From assembly GCA_026989145.1 (NCBI GenBank), contig JALSJU010000108.1, forward strand, positions 1-44,544: a DNA stretch of 44,544 nucleotides. The letters are read 5' to 3'. The position numbers and the translations under genes were made by a program. Source of the stretch: Thiotrichaceae bacterium. GTDB lineage: Bacteria; Pseudomonadota; Gammaproteobacteria; Thiotrichales; Thiotrichaceae. Within the stretch, counting starts at the first letter, position 1. Every line of letters starts with the position of its first letter. Of the stretch, positions 1 to 13,440 are shown one piece after another. Below the pieces are notes generated by a model. That model made no database searches and was not told the DNA's origin. It was given only the letters and a program-made list of their open reading frames with translations.

Positions 1-854
1 GCGGGTTGTGTTTTTGGTTGCGCAGTTCTTGGGTCTAAAATATGAGAATAACGAACATTATCTTTTATAAAGTAGTTTAAATAATTACCCGATGTCGCTA
101 CAGCTATATCGCTTAAGAGGAGTTTTTTTCCTTTAATGTTCTTCTCATTAAGGTGAGGGTTGCGAATAACAATACGCCATTTTTCCCCATCTTTAGCATG
201 ACCTTTGACTTTTATTTCACCACCAATCTCCACCATAAAATTTTTATAATTTTGGCTAATAAGGTAGTCGCTAAGCTTATCAACGGCAAAGCCTTTAGCG
301 ATTGCAGACAGATCTATCTGTAGCTTTTTATTGTGTTTTTTTAATGCAGGTGGATTTTCACGGAATGAAAGTTTTTTATACCCAATCGTTTTTTTTATTT
401 GATTTAGTTGTTCACTACTGGGGGGTTGCATTATGGTTTTTTTTGCGAAGCCCCAAGCCTCTACTAATGGTGAAACGGTAATATCAAAGGCTCCATGCGT
501 ATTTTTACTAATTGATTGTGCAACTTTTACCACGTGAATAAAATCGGCCGAAACGGAGAACCACTTTAACGATGTACTTCGATTGAATTGACTAATTTGA
601 GAGTCATCTCTGTATGTTGACATCCGACGATTGATAACTTGAAGTAAGCCTGATACTTGTTTACTTAACCTTAATTCATTTGAACTATTAATCGGGGTTC
701 GGTTAAATAAAGTGATGTGATAACTTGTGCCCATTGTCTGGCCACTAATTTGGGTTTTATAGGATGCATTTTTAGCGCCAGAGTAACAGCTGCTCACTAA
801 GACAGCGAGACATAATAAACTTAGAATAAAGCGAGGCCTAAAAAGAAAGCTCAA
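1..854 (-). CDS. apbE: FAD:protein FMN transferase, lipoprotein, C-terminus beyond window
   Basis: ApbE attaches FMN from FAD covalently to Thr residues of flavoproteins such as NqrB/NqrC and RnfG/RnfD subunits, acting on the periplasmic side. Read on the minus strand, the protein has a lipoprotein signal ending LAVLVSSC, then MGTSYHI, the family motif GAFDITVSPLVEAWGF, DLSAIAKGFAVDKL, an EIGGEI stretch and SHILDPRT. About 284 codons are visible; the gene runs off the window at position 1. No ATG precedes the signal peptide, so I chose the TTG at 854-852, which has AAGAG about 8 bases upstream and overlaps the end of gspC by 17 bases, suggesting translational coupling. Family assignment is firm; the start is inferred. 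Confidence 0.88.
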   Translation of the reverse strand, partial: MSFLFRPRFILSLLCLAVLVSSCYSGAKNASYKTQISGQTMGTSYHITLFNRTPINSSNELRLSKQVSGLLQVINRRMSTYRDDSQISQFNRSTSLKWFSVSADFIHVVKVAQSISKNTHGAFDITVSPLVEAWGFAKKTIMQPPSSEQLNQIKKTIGYKKLSFRENPPALKKHNKKLQIDLSAIAKGFAVDKLSDYLISQNYKNFMVEIGGEIKVKGHAKDGEKWRIVIRNPHLNEKNIKGKKLLLSDIAVATSGNYLNYFIKDNVRYSHILDPRTAQPKTQP

Positions 855-1728
855 TGAATATCTCTTGATCACCACGTTTAACCGTTGCCGAAACTTGTGA
901 AGCTTGTGCCAGCTCTGCCAATACTTGTGCACCTTTAGAGGCATCGTCTAACACGATACCATTTACTTCAGTAATAATATCATTGGGGCGAAAGCCTAAC
1001 TCACGAAACATTTTACGACGTGCGCCTGGGTGTACTCTAAAGCCAATGAATTGCCCATCAACGATTGCAGGAGATGGGGTTGCAATATCCATTAACTTAC
1101 GCGGGTTCGCCATAACCTCTTCCCTGAATGCGCCAATATCTGGCATGCCACTGTTTGGCGCTCCCATATTATCGATGGGTGGAGGCATATTATCACTGGG
1201 CAAGCTTGCAGCTTCTGCTGATGATTGACGCTTTTTCATCATTTTACGTGGCAGTATTAGCTCTTCATCTTCTCCATTATTAGAAATAATGACCTTCTCG
1301 GGATAGATATTTTTAACGGTGACATTTTCTTCTAACTCATCACCTTTGCCGTAAACTTTTTGTATCCCGCCGGAAGATGATATAAGTGCATAACCTGCTT
1401 TGTTTGATTTGAAGGCTACAACACCGTGTAACTTAAGGTTTAAGCGTTTTTTTGGTGCGGCTTGCTTAACAGGTTCGGCTTGCTTTATTGGTGCTGCTTG
1501 TTTTTTTACGACGCCAAATAAATGCTGCTTGGCAATGATGCTACCGTAGTTCTTTCTTGTGGTGGTGACATTTTGGGTGTTATTTAATTGGGTGGTTTCT
1601 GGCTGGATTTTTTGAACAGGCGTAATCGCTAGCCAGAGTAACTTTGCAAAGGTTATTCCCAAGGCTATAACGAGCAACAAGCTCACTAATCCTGCAAACT
1701 TTGATTTTGTGTGTGTTTCTGTACTCAT
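838..1728 (-). CDS. gspC: Type II secretion system inner-membrane protein GspC
   Basis: GspC links the inner-membrane platform of the type II secretion system to the GspD secretin and helps select substrates. The 296-residue protein shows a short cytoplasmic start, one membrane segment at about residues 13-33, a proline/lysine-rich linker, the HR domain at about 95-160 (LHGVVAF, QKVYGKGDEL, ELILPR) and a C-terminal PDZ domain at about 215-296 (GFRVHPG, LGFRPNDIITEVNG). This is the full canonical architecture and length. It lies 45 bases after purC and overlaps apbE, with no gspD or other gsp gene beside it in the window. A stand-alone gspC also occurs in Legionella, where lsp genes are scattered. 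Confidence 0.92.
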   Translation of the reverse strand: MSTETHTKSKFAGLVSLLLVIALGITFAKLLWLAITPVQKIQPETTQLNNTQNVTTTRKNYGSIIAKQHLFGVVKKQAAPIKQAEPVKQAAPKKRLNLKLHGVVAFKSNKAGYALISSSGGIQKVYGKGDELEENVTVKNIYPEKVIISNNGEDEELILPRKMMKKRQSSAEAASLPSDNMPPPIDNMGAPNSGMPDIGAFREEVMANPRKLMDIATPSPAIVDGQFIGFRVHPGARRKMFRELGFRPNDIITEVNGIVLDDASKGAQVLAELAQASQVSATVKRGDQEIFIELSF

Positions 1729-1773
1729 TATTACTCTTTTTATAGGTTCTAAAATTTATAGCTATCTAAAAAA

Positions 1774-2652
1774 TTAGCTAAGAAGTAAGTCAGCGACTTC
1801 TTGGTATTTAGCTGCGCTTTTTTCTAAAATATCTGAGGGTAAATGTGGCCCTGGTGGTGTTTTATCCCAGCCTAATGTTTCTAAATAATCACGGATAAAC
1901 TGTTTATCAAAAGAGGGAGGGCTAACCCCTGCTTGATACTGACTTGCAGGCCAAAACCGCGATGAGTCTGGTGATAAAATTTCATCAATTAGAACGAGCT
2001 TACCCTTTTCATCTAAGCCAAATTCAAATTTAGTATCGGCAATAATAATACCTTTGCTGAGTGCAAATTTAGCTGCCTCTTCGTATAGTTCAAGACTTAT
2101 GCGCTTAACTTCGTCTGCTAGATAACCACCAATTAAGGCATGCATTTTATTGAAACTAATATTTTCATCATGCCCGCCAACCTCTGCTTTTGTTGATGGT
2201 GTAAATAAGGTTTCTGGTAGCTTATCCGCTAATTTTAAACCTTTCGGTAACGCAATCCCACAAACTTTCCCTGTCTGCTGATAATCTTTCCAGCCCGAGC
2301 CAATAATATAGCCCCGTACAATGGCTTCAACGGGCAATGGCTTGAGTTTTTTTACAATGACACTGCGCCCTTCTAAGACTTTTCGTTCTTCTTTGTCGAG
2401 CTTAAGATCTTTAAGCGTTAGCGTGCTAAAGTGATTAGGCACAATATGTGAAAGCTTATCGAACCAAAAGTTTGAAACCTGCGTAAGCACAATGCCTTTA
2501 TTTGGCACAGGGTCGGGAAGCACAACATCAAATGCTGATAGCCTATCCGTTGTGATAATCAGCATATGCTTTTCATCAATATCGTAAATATCACGGACTT
2601 TGCCGCGCATGAGGAGAGGTAGATTTTTTAAGTTGGTTTCAAAAACAGACAT
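1774..2652 (-). CDS. purC: Phosphoribosylaminoimidazole-succinocarboxamide synthase
   Basis: PurC (SAICAR synthetase) joins aspartate to CAIR using ATP in de novo purine synthesis, in the cytosol. The N-terminus has the nucleotide-binding GKVRDIYD motif at about residues 17-24, followed by TTDRLSAFDVV, VEAIVRGYIIGSGWKDYQQTG, ISFNKM, IIADTKFEFG and LIDEILSPDSSRFWP, all family signatures. At 292 residues it is the longer form of the enzyme rather than the approximately 237-residue E. coli type. The ATG at 2652 directly precedes the conserved region and has no strong Shine-Dalgarno sequence. It is first in a minus-strand run with gspC and apbE. Confidence 0.96.
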   Translation of the reverse strand: MSVFETNLKNLPLLMRGKVRDIYDIDEKHMLIITTDRLSAFDVVLPDPVPNKGIVLTQVSNFWFDKLSHIVPNHFSTLTLKDLKLDKEERKVLEGRSVIVKKLKPLPVEAIVRGYIIGSGWKDYQQTGKVCGIALPKGLKLADKLPETLFTPSTKAEVGGHDENISFNKMHALIGGYLADEVKRISLELYEEAAKFALSKGIIIADTKFEFGLDEKGKLVLIDEILSPDSSRFWPASQYQAGVSPPSFDKQFIRDYLETLGWDKTPPGPHLPSDILEKSAAKYQEVADLLLS

Positions 2653-2978
2653 TTTGTTTTAACGAAGTTATTTATTAGTTGCTTATTTTATCAGCTAATG
2701 GGGGATAGAGCACCCTTGGTTTTGAAGTATTCTAGAGCTTCAGCTGCTTGTCTAAATGAGTCTGCTAAGACTTTTGGAGCGTCAGTTTAGAAGGGAACAA
2801 AGCTTAAACTCTGTAGTAGAATATAATTCCCGCTATAGCTTCACCGCACACGTCGCGGATAAAGCTTGTGACTATAGTCGAGTTATCCGTTTAAAAAAAC
2901 CAACGGTAAGCTCGCTAACGACTCATTCGTTCATTCTAATAACTGAGTTCACATTCAAAAAACTGAATCGGAAGCTCA
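2653..2978. other. Intergenic spacer, purC to outer-membrane barrel gene
   Basis: This 326-base spacer holds the promoter side of purC and the 3' flank of the barrel gene. An open frame starting near 2756 crosses into the antisense of the barrel gene, but it has no recognisable protein features and no ribosome-binding site. I see no RNA gene or clear terminator here. Confidence 0.4.
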
Positions 2979-3617
2979 CTAAAAGTCAGCGTGCAAACCT
3001 ACGAAATAACCATCTGTTTTTATATCAAATGATTGCCCGCCAAGATCTTGCGTATCAATGCTCTGCACACGGTAACCTGCTTTAATACCTAGGTCTGCCG
3101 CGACCAAGTTAAAGTCATAACGCAAACCCGCCATTGCATCTGTAACGGTGTTGTCGTTATAGTCCATATATTTAATATCGGTATAGAGTGTAGAGCTAAT
3201 CATCGGAAGCGAAAGCTCAGCATCAACATAAAGGTGAGGTAGCGTACCAGTAAAACCTATATTGTTGAATTTTCCATCCATATATTTGGATGCACCTAAA
3301 CCGAGATCAATTGATACTAGGTCATTGTCTAACACTTCATAATAAGCAGTAGCATCGAGTTTTGTGTATTCATACTTATCACTTTTGACAGTAGAGTAAG
3401 CACCTTTTATGTTAGGAAGCATGGGTATTGGATGTTCAAGTGTAGCACTGGCAAAGATTGATTTGCTGTCACCTTCCACTTTGCTGCTACCTGATGAGTA
3501 TTTTGGCTGCCACATTCCTACTTCTACATCTGAACCGATAATAGTATCAGCATGCGAAACACTCGTTGCCAGTAAAGCACCGAGGATAAAGGTTGTATAA
3601 GTTTGAGTTATTTTCAT
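2979..3617 (-). CDS. Outer-membrane beta-barrel protein (TIGR04219-like)
   Basis: This is a 212-residue predicted outer-membrane protein of unknown cargo. It has a signal peptide ending SVSHA before DTIIGSDVEVG, alternating hydrophobic/polar strands typical of an eight-stranded barrel, and a terminal Phe (GLHADF) as expected for recognition by the BAM machinery. The opening pattern (IIGSDVEVGMWQPKYSG) and the MAGLRYDFNL segment resemble the TIGR04219 family of small barrels from marine gammaproteobacteria. A good Shine-Dalgarno sequence (AGGGA) precedes the ATG. It stands alone, with spacers on both sides. Barrel character is well supported; family membership is from memory of the pattern and the function is unknown. 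Confidence 0.75.
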   Translation of the reverse strand: MKITQTYTTFILGALLATSVSHADTIIGSDVEVGMWQPKYSSGSSKVEGDSKSIFASATLEHPIPMLPNIKGAYSTVKSDKYEYTKLDATAYYEVLDNDLVSIDLGLGASKYMDGKFNNIGFTGTLPHLYVDAELSLPMISSTLYTDIKYMDYNDNTVTDAMAGLRYDFNLVAADLGIKAGYRVQSIDTQDLGGQSFDIKTDGYFVGLHADF

Positions 3618-3731
3618 TTTTTGAGTCCCTGAATTTATAAGAGTTATTAATTAGTAGCGTAACTTAGCATGTTTACAACGAGCTTTCAAAAACTTGCGAT
3701 ACCGGGGCCTAACAGGAGTTATTAACCATAA

Positions 3732-3965
3732 TTATTTTTGTCCATCAATAGCTTTTAAACGATCCTCAACAGATTTTTGCATCTCTGCTTCAAGATTTTT
3801 GGCCTTATTTAATGCATCCACTTGACCTTGCAAAGGGTTCTCTCGCTCTGAACCTCCTGCTTGATTAGCAGCATTATCTACCGTTGATGCGTTTTTAGTA
3901 TTATCGCAACCAGTTAAGAACAAATAAACAACAAATAACGCTAATGTTTTATAACTATTTTTCAT
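3732..3965 (-). CDS. Small lipoprotein of unknown function
   Basis: A 77-residue protein with a short positively charged start, a hydrophobic segment and lipobox LTGC at about residues 17-20, so it is probably a lipidated envelope protein. The mature part is about 57 residues, hydrophilic, and ends in a helical charged stretch (DALNKAKNLEAEMQKSVEDRLKAI) that could form a coiled coil. A strong AAGGGG Shine-Dalgarno sequence lies just upstream of the ATG, which supports translation. It is on the same strand as the barrel gene, 114 bases upstream of it, and divergent from the thiol oxidoreductase gene. I do not recognise a family. Confidence 0.6.
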   Translation of the reverse strand: MKNSYKTLALFVVYLFLTGCDNTKNASTVDNAANQAGGSERENPLQGQVDALNKAKNLEAEMQKSVEDRLKAIDGQK

Positions 3966-4065
3966 AAAAGCCCCTTTTAATAGAGGATTATTTTAATATA
4001 AAAAGTTCATTACTGTCACTGGATTTTGTTATGGTTAGCACTCTATAAATAACAAACAAATTACA

Positions 4066-4623
4066 ATGACTGATACCAATATAATGACTCCAAAGACGAA
4101 AAAAAAAAGGCGCTGGCTAAGGTTTTTATTTGAGATTTTAATCATAGTCGCGGTTGTTTTTGGAGTCCGTGCTTGGCAGCAAAAAGATATGGTTAGCGGT
4201 GTTGCTCCGCCTTTTCAAAGTGTTCTTCTAGATGGGAAAACCGTTAACTTAGAGGATTATCGAGGTAAACCATTACTATTACATTTTTGGGCAGAATGGT
4301 GCCCATTTTGCAAACTTGAAGAAGGGACTATTACGGATCTAACACAGGACTATCAAGTGCTTACAGTGGCCTACCAGTCAGGTGATAAAGCAGAAGTCAT
4401 TAAACATATGCAAAAACAGGGCATTCAAAATTGGCCGACTATTGTCGATGCTGATAGCCGACTGGCAGACAGCTACGGAGTCAAAGGAGTACCAACAAGT
4501 TTAATTATTGATGGTAAGGGTAATATTCGATTCAGTGAAGTTGGTTTAACCAGTAGTTGGGGGTTGCGTAGCCGATTATGGTGGGCAAAAACGTTTGAGA
4601 AGGGCAAAACTACTCAACCATAA
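4066..4623 (+). CDS. ScsD-like membrane-anchored protein disulfide oxidoreductase
   Basis: A thioredoxin-fold protein held in the inner membrane with its active site in the periplasm, likely reducing or isomerising disulfides. It has a basic cytoplasmic start, one membrane segment at about residues 20-38, active site WCPFC at about 79-83 within FWAEWCPFCKLEEG, the cis-proline loop GVPTS, and a C-terminus (TSSWGLRSRLWWAKTF) that closely follows the ScsD family. In Salmonella-type loci ScsD sits with ScsA-C in copper tolerance; here no scs partner is adjacent. The ATG at 4066 is used; an in-frame ATG at 4084 is an alternative because neither has a strong ribosome-binding site. Confidence 0.82.
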   Translation: MTDTNIMTPKTKKKRRWLRFLFEILIIVAVVFGVRAWQQKDMVSGVAPPFQSVLLDGKTVNLEDYRGKPLLLHFWAEWCPFCKLEEGTITDLTQDYQVLTVAYQSGDKAEVIKHMQKQGIQNWPTIVDADSRLADSYGVKGVPTSLIIDGKGNIRFSEVGLTSSWGLRSRLWWAKTFEKGKTTQP

Positions 4624-4684
4624 TATAAAGAATCTGTGCAGTTGTTCTCTAATAATGCTGACTTCTTGAATAAAATCTGAATTA

Positions 4685-4721
4685 GTGACTTCACTACGGC
4701 ACAGTACGCAAGCTATTGATT
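4685..4721 (+). repeat. 37-bp perfect inverted repeat, left copy
   Basis: These 37 bases (starting GTGACTTCACTACGGCAC) occur again, perfectly, in reverse complement at 14779-14815. Similarity extends imperfectly for several bases upstream (a shared CTGAAT). The two copies face each other across about 10 kb holding gyrB, the monooxygenase, fadBA and the Cache and TAXI genes. The sequence is non-coding at both sites. Confidence 0.9.
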
Positions 4722-4726
4722 TATCA

Positions 4727-4783
4727 GGGGTTTAAAAAATTCCCGCTTAACCTAAGGGTGAAGCTAAGATTTTTTAAAATCCC
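4727..4783. repeat. Imperfect long hairpin in the spacer upstream of gyrB
   Basis: The left arm at 4727-4752 (GGGGTTTAAAAAATTCCCGC...) can pair with the right arm at 4756-4783 (...GATTTTTTAAAATCCC) around a short loop, with several mismatches. It lies directly next to the 37-bp repeat and may be part of the same mobile-type remnant. The rest of the 4624-5054 spacer shows no gene. Confidence 0.5.
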
Positions 4784-4996
4784 ATGCTAAACCAATATCT
4801 TACGACCTGTTATCCGCATTGAAGCCACGAATTCAGATAAAAACTATCAATATTTAAACTGCAAAAGTTCGCTTCCTTCGGTAAAGCTAGGGATAGTGGC
4901 TATTACTTTTACTTTGATTGGAGTTAAAAAGCAGTAAGAAACAAAATAATTAAAAAATGTAAGAATGCTTTTTTGCGATTGTTTTTATCAGTCTAA

Positions 4997-5018
4997 GCCT
5001 CTATTTTGAGGCCTTTTT
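4997..5018 (+). terminator. Short hairpin with U tract upstream of gyrB
   Basis: GCCTC (4997-5001) pairs with GAGGC (5008-5012) around a six-base loop and is followed by C and five Ts. It resembles a weak Rho-independent terminator that would insulate gyrB from upstream transcription. The stem is only five base pairs. Confidence 0.5.
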
Positions 5019-5022
5019 AGTG

Positions 5023-5028
5023 TATACT
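5023..5028 (+). promoter_or_regulatory. Candidate gyrB -10 element
   Basis: TATACT lies 26 bases before the gyrB ATG, immediately after the hairpin, preceded by TG. No convincing -35 is visible at the usual spacing. An AAAAGG ribosome-binding site follows at about 5042-5047. Confidence 0.4.
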
Positions 5029-5030
5029 GA

Positions 5031-7472
<2,442 letters not shown>

Positions 7473-7591
7473 GTAACAACATACGTTATCAACAAGTCTA
7501 CAGTTCATTTCGGCTTCAATGTTCAGTGCCAGAGTTCAGTAGGTTATTCAGTCTTTCCTTATGAGGCGTCAGACATATAGAGAGACATATT

Positions 7592-8758
7592 ATGAATATA
7601 GCAATTTTAGGTGGTGGTGTAGCTGGTGTTAGCAGTGCAATTGCTTTAAAACAAAAAGGGTTTGATGTTACCGTCTATGAACGTAATCAGTCTGAATCAA
7701 ATATAGGAGCAGGCATTGTCGTCTGGCCAAATGCTAGCTTCGTTTTAGAGCAGTTAGATGTTTTAGAAGAAATAAAAAAAGTCTCTGGCTATCCTTCAGC
7801 AATGCAACGTATGTCAAATACTGGTGAAGATCTAGGCTCAATAAGCATTGAAGAAATAAATAAAAATATGGGCTATCCAAGCCTTTCTATTCTTCGCAGA
7901 GACTTTCAAGCTATTTTAGTTTCAAAGCTTAAGTCACTTGGTATAAAGATAAAATACGGCTATGAAATCACAAAAATTGAAGAAAAGAAAAAAACAGTAA
8001 ACATTTATTTTCAAAATGGCGAAAAAGCTACAGCAAATATAATTATAGGTGCTGATGGTCGCATGTCTTCAGTAGCTAGAAAATTTGTAACGGGGAACAA
8101 CAAACCAATATATCAGGGCTTTATTAACTGGGTTGGCGTCTTTGAGTCAAAGGAAAAAGTGTTTGATGAGATTGTTGTTAAAGATTACTGGGGCATAGGA
8201 GAAAGGTTCGGTATTGTTCCTGTTTCTCAAAATAAAGCTTATTGGGCTGGGGGCGTTGTAGCCAAAAAAAGTGGAACTCGAAAGCCTGCTTTGTATAAGA
8301 AAGAACTAAATACTTTATTTTCAAAATGGACTGAACTAATCAGCGAAGTTATTGCAAATACACCACAGAATAAAATTAATAAAATCTATGTTCATGACCA
8401 TAATCCAACAGAACTATGGCATAAGAAAAATCTAATAATAATTGGTGACTCTGCTCATGCTCCTTTACCAACATCAGGGCAAGGTGCTTGCCAAGCACTT
8501 GAGGATGCTTGGCATTTGGCAAACTGTTTATCAGAAAATAGTATAGACCTAGATAGTGCATTTTCTAAGTTCACGCGACTTAGGGTAGATAAAACAACGG
8601 GGATTATCAATGCAGGTCGTGGCTTAGCATCTTCACTATTTAACTCCGACCAAGAGTTTTGTAAGGTTAGGAATGAGAACAGCAAAAAAGTTGATTATCT
8701 GCAAGTAGCAAAAGGTATGGCAGAGGGTTGGAGCAGTGGCTTGCCAATAAATACCTAA
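7592..8758 (+). CDS. FAD-dependent monooxygenase (group A, urate/salicylate hydroxylase-like)
   Basis: A 388-residue NAD(P)H-dependent flavin hydroxylase of the PHBH fold. It has the dinucleotide motif GGGVAG at residues 7-12, the DG motif IIGADGRMSSVARK near 155-168, and the GD motif IIIGDSAHAPLPTSGQGACQALEDA near 285-310, which bind FAD ADP and ribityl parts. The overall pattern is closest to HpxO-type urate hydroxylases, zeaxanthin-epoxidase-like and 3-hydroxybenzoate hydroxylases; the substrate cannot be read from sequence. The gene is visibly richer in A (many AAA/ATA codons) than gyrB, and is flanked by non-coding DNA with a repeat motif downstream, so recent acquisition is possible. 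An AGAGAG ribosome-binding site precedes the ATG. Confidence 0.85.
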   Translation: MNIAILGGGVAGVSSAIALKQKGFDVTVYERNQSESNIGAGIVVWPNASFVLEQLDVLEEIKKVSGYPSAMQRMSNTGEDLGSISIEEINKNMGYPSLSILRRDFQAILVSKLKSLGIKIKYGYEITKIEEKKKTVNIYFQNGEKATANIIIGADGRMSSVARKFVTGNNKPIYQGFINWVGVFESKEKVFDEIVVKDYWGIGERFGIVPVSQNKAYWAGGVVAKKSGTRKPALYKKELNTLFSKWTELISEVIANTPQNKINKIYVHDHNPTELWHKKNLIIIGDSAHAPLPTSGQGACQALEDAWHLANCLSENSIDLDSAFSKFTRLRVDKTTGIINAGRGLASSLFNSDQEFCKVRNENSKKVDYLQVAKGMAEGWSSGLPINT

Positions 8759-8828
8759 TACCCAAATCGCAGACTTAGAAAAGTGAAATAGTATGCAAGT
8801 ATTTGGTTCACATTTTTAGTTTGTACAG

Positions 8829-8856
8829 TATGAGATCTTTGCACGAGTCGGTGTAG
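8829..8856 (+). repeat. Dispersed GAGAYCTTTGCAYGAGTYGGT motif, copy 1
   Basis: The sequence TATGAGATCTTTGCACGAGT... matches the sequence at 43660-43685 over about 22 of 26 bases and more loosely 31791-31814. It lies just past the end of fadA, between two convergent genes. It may be an end of an IS-derived element; no transposase is nearby. Confidence 0.55.
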
Positions 8857-8878
8857 CTTATAATGATCGCTATAAAAA

Positions 8879-12231
<3,353 letters not shown>

Positions 12232-12300
12232 TTTAAACTCCTTAGAATCTGTATTTATACCTAAGTTTAGTTCAGTAGAAATAAAATGCTGAAGTTTAAA

Positions 12301-13440
12301 TCATACGGGACGATGAGTTTCTTCCTCTTCCGTTATGGCGAGGTCCTCTTTACCTCGTGTGAATAACCATGAAAGTAGTAACGATAATAAGGCTAGCCCC
12401 AGTAACAAACTTAACCATTTTTTTATGTGTTTATTCACAGGGTCTAAAACTTCATTAATATCTTGTTTTACGATAATCCCCCAGGTATTTTTATTGGTAT
12501 TACCTAAAATATTCATTGAAAAGTTAAAAGGTGCGTAAGCAGTCAGGTATGTTTTTTGGTCGCTTTCTATTATGTTTTCTATACCAGTCTTACCTTCTAG
12601 AGCTTTTGTTATTGCGGCATTATTTTGTTTTTCTTTTATTTTTTCTTGCTCGGTTCGGTTACGCAATAAATGGTCTGGCCCTACAGGCATGATTGTAATT
12701 TTTTTATTTTTTGTTACGACACTTTTAAGAATTTTATCGAGTGCTTCCGTAGGTAATTGGAAAGCAATAATCCCCTGAGTTCTATTGTTATTATCGACAA
12801 TGCTGCTCAAAATAAAGCTTGCAGGCTTATTATTACTAGGTTGGTAAGGGGTAAAGTCGTACAAGGCAACATGGTTTAAATTGGTGCTTTCTTGAACTTC
12901 TCTAAAGCCTTGGCCTAATGTGCTATCTCTGTATTTACCTGTGAGTAAGTTGGTCGCATAATCATCTTCCTTGTAAACGGTATAAACAATATCACCGTTA
13001 TTCGCAATTAAATAAACGTCATAATAGCCACGATTATTGGTGAGTCCGCGTAACAGCTTATGTATTTTCTCATGGCTTGCCGAATATAAAGAACCATCGT
13101 TCGCATTTAAATAGTTGGCAGTGTAATTAGGGAAAAGCGGGTTATCCGTAATATAAAGTTTTCTGGCAGTATTTTTAGGGTCAATACTTAATAGATTCCA
13201 ACCCTTTAGAACCTGTGACATACCTTCTTTGACTAATTTACTTTCTGCCCAAAAACGATTTTCTGAATACATCGTTTTAACTTCACTGTTTAGTTGTGCA
13301 ATGCGAATGTCACGCGTTAACTCCAAATTCTTAGTCGCTTGTTGGATTGCTTCTTGGTGTAAATTTGCAGCAATTTTTTTACCACTTACAACTAGCGCTA
13401 CTAGTAATACTGAAATAAAAACCAAGTGGAAAATTCTCAT
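12301..13440 (-). CDS. Membrane protein with extracytoplasmic Cache-like sensor, no output domain
   Basis: A 379-residue protein with a membrane segment at about residues 4-22, a large extracytoplasmic region (about 23-340) and a second membrane segment at about 343-361, ending in an acidic 18-residue tail. The outer part begins with a long helix and contains patterns typical of double Cache sensor domains (GYYDVYLIANNGDIVYTVYKEDDYATNL, LSSIVDNNNRTQGIIAFQLPTEAL, TYLTAYAPF). Chemoreceptors and sensor kinases carry such domains before HAMP, kinase or MCP modules; none of these is present. The start codon overlaps the end of the TAXI-type gene by four bases, so the two are probably made together. 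The Cache assignment is by pattern; the ligand is unknown. Confidence 0.7.
   Translation of the reverse strand: MRIFHLVFISVLLVALVVSGKKIAANLHQEAIQQATKNLELTRDIRIAQLNSEVKTMYSENRFWAESKLVKEGMSQVLKGWNLLSIDPKNTARKLYITDNPLFPNYTANYLNANDGSLYSASHEKIHKLLRGLTNNRGYYDVYLIANNGDIVYTVYKEDDYATNLLTGKYRDSTLGQGFREVQESTNLNHVALYDFTPYQPSNNKPASFILSSIVDNNNRTQGIIAFQLPTEALDKILKSVVTKNKKITIMPVGPDHLLRNRTEQEKIKEKQNNAAITKALEGKTGIENIIESDQKTYLTAYAPFNFSMNILGNTNKNTWGIIVKQDINEVLDPVNKHIKKWLSLLLGLALLSLLLSWLFTRGKEDLAITEEEETHRPV

Noticed and set aside
2756-3085. Plus-strand open frame of about 109 codons
   Set aside because: It overlaps the 3' end of the outer-membrane barrel gene in antisense, has no ribosome-binding site and no protein-like pattern.
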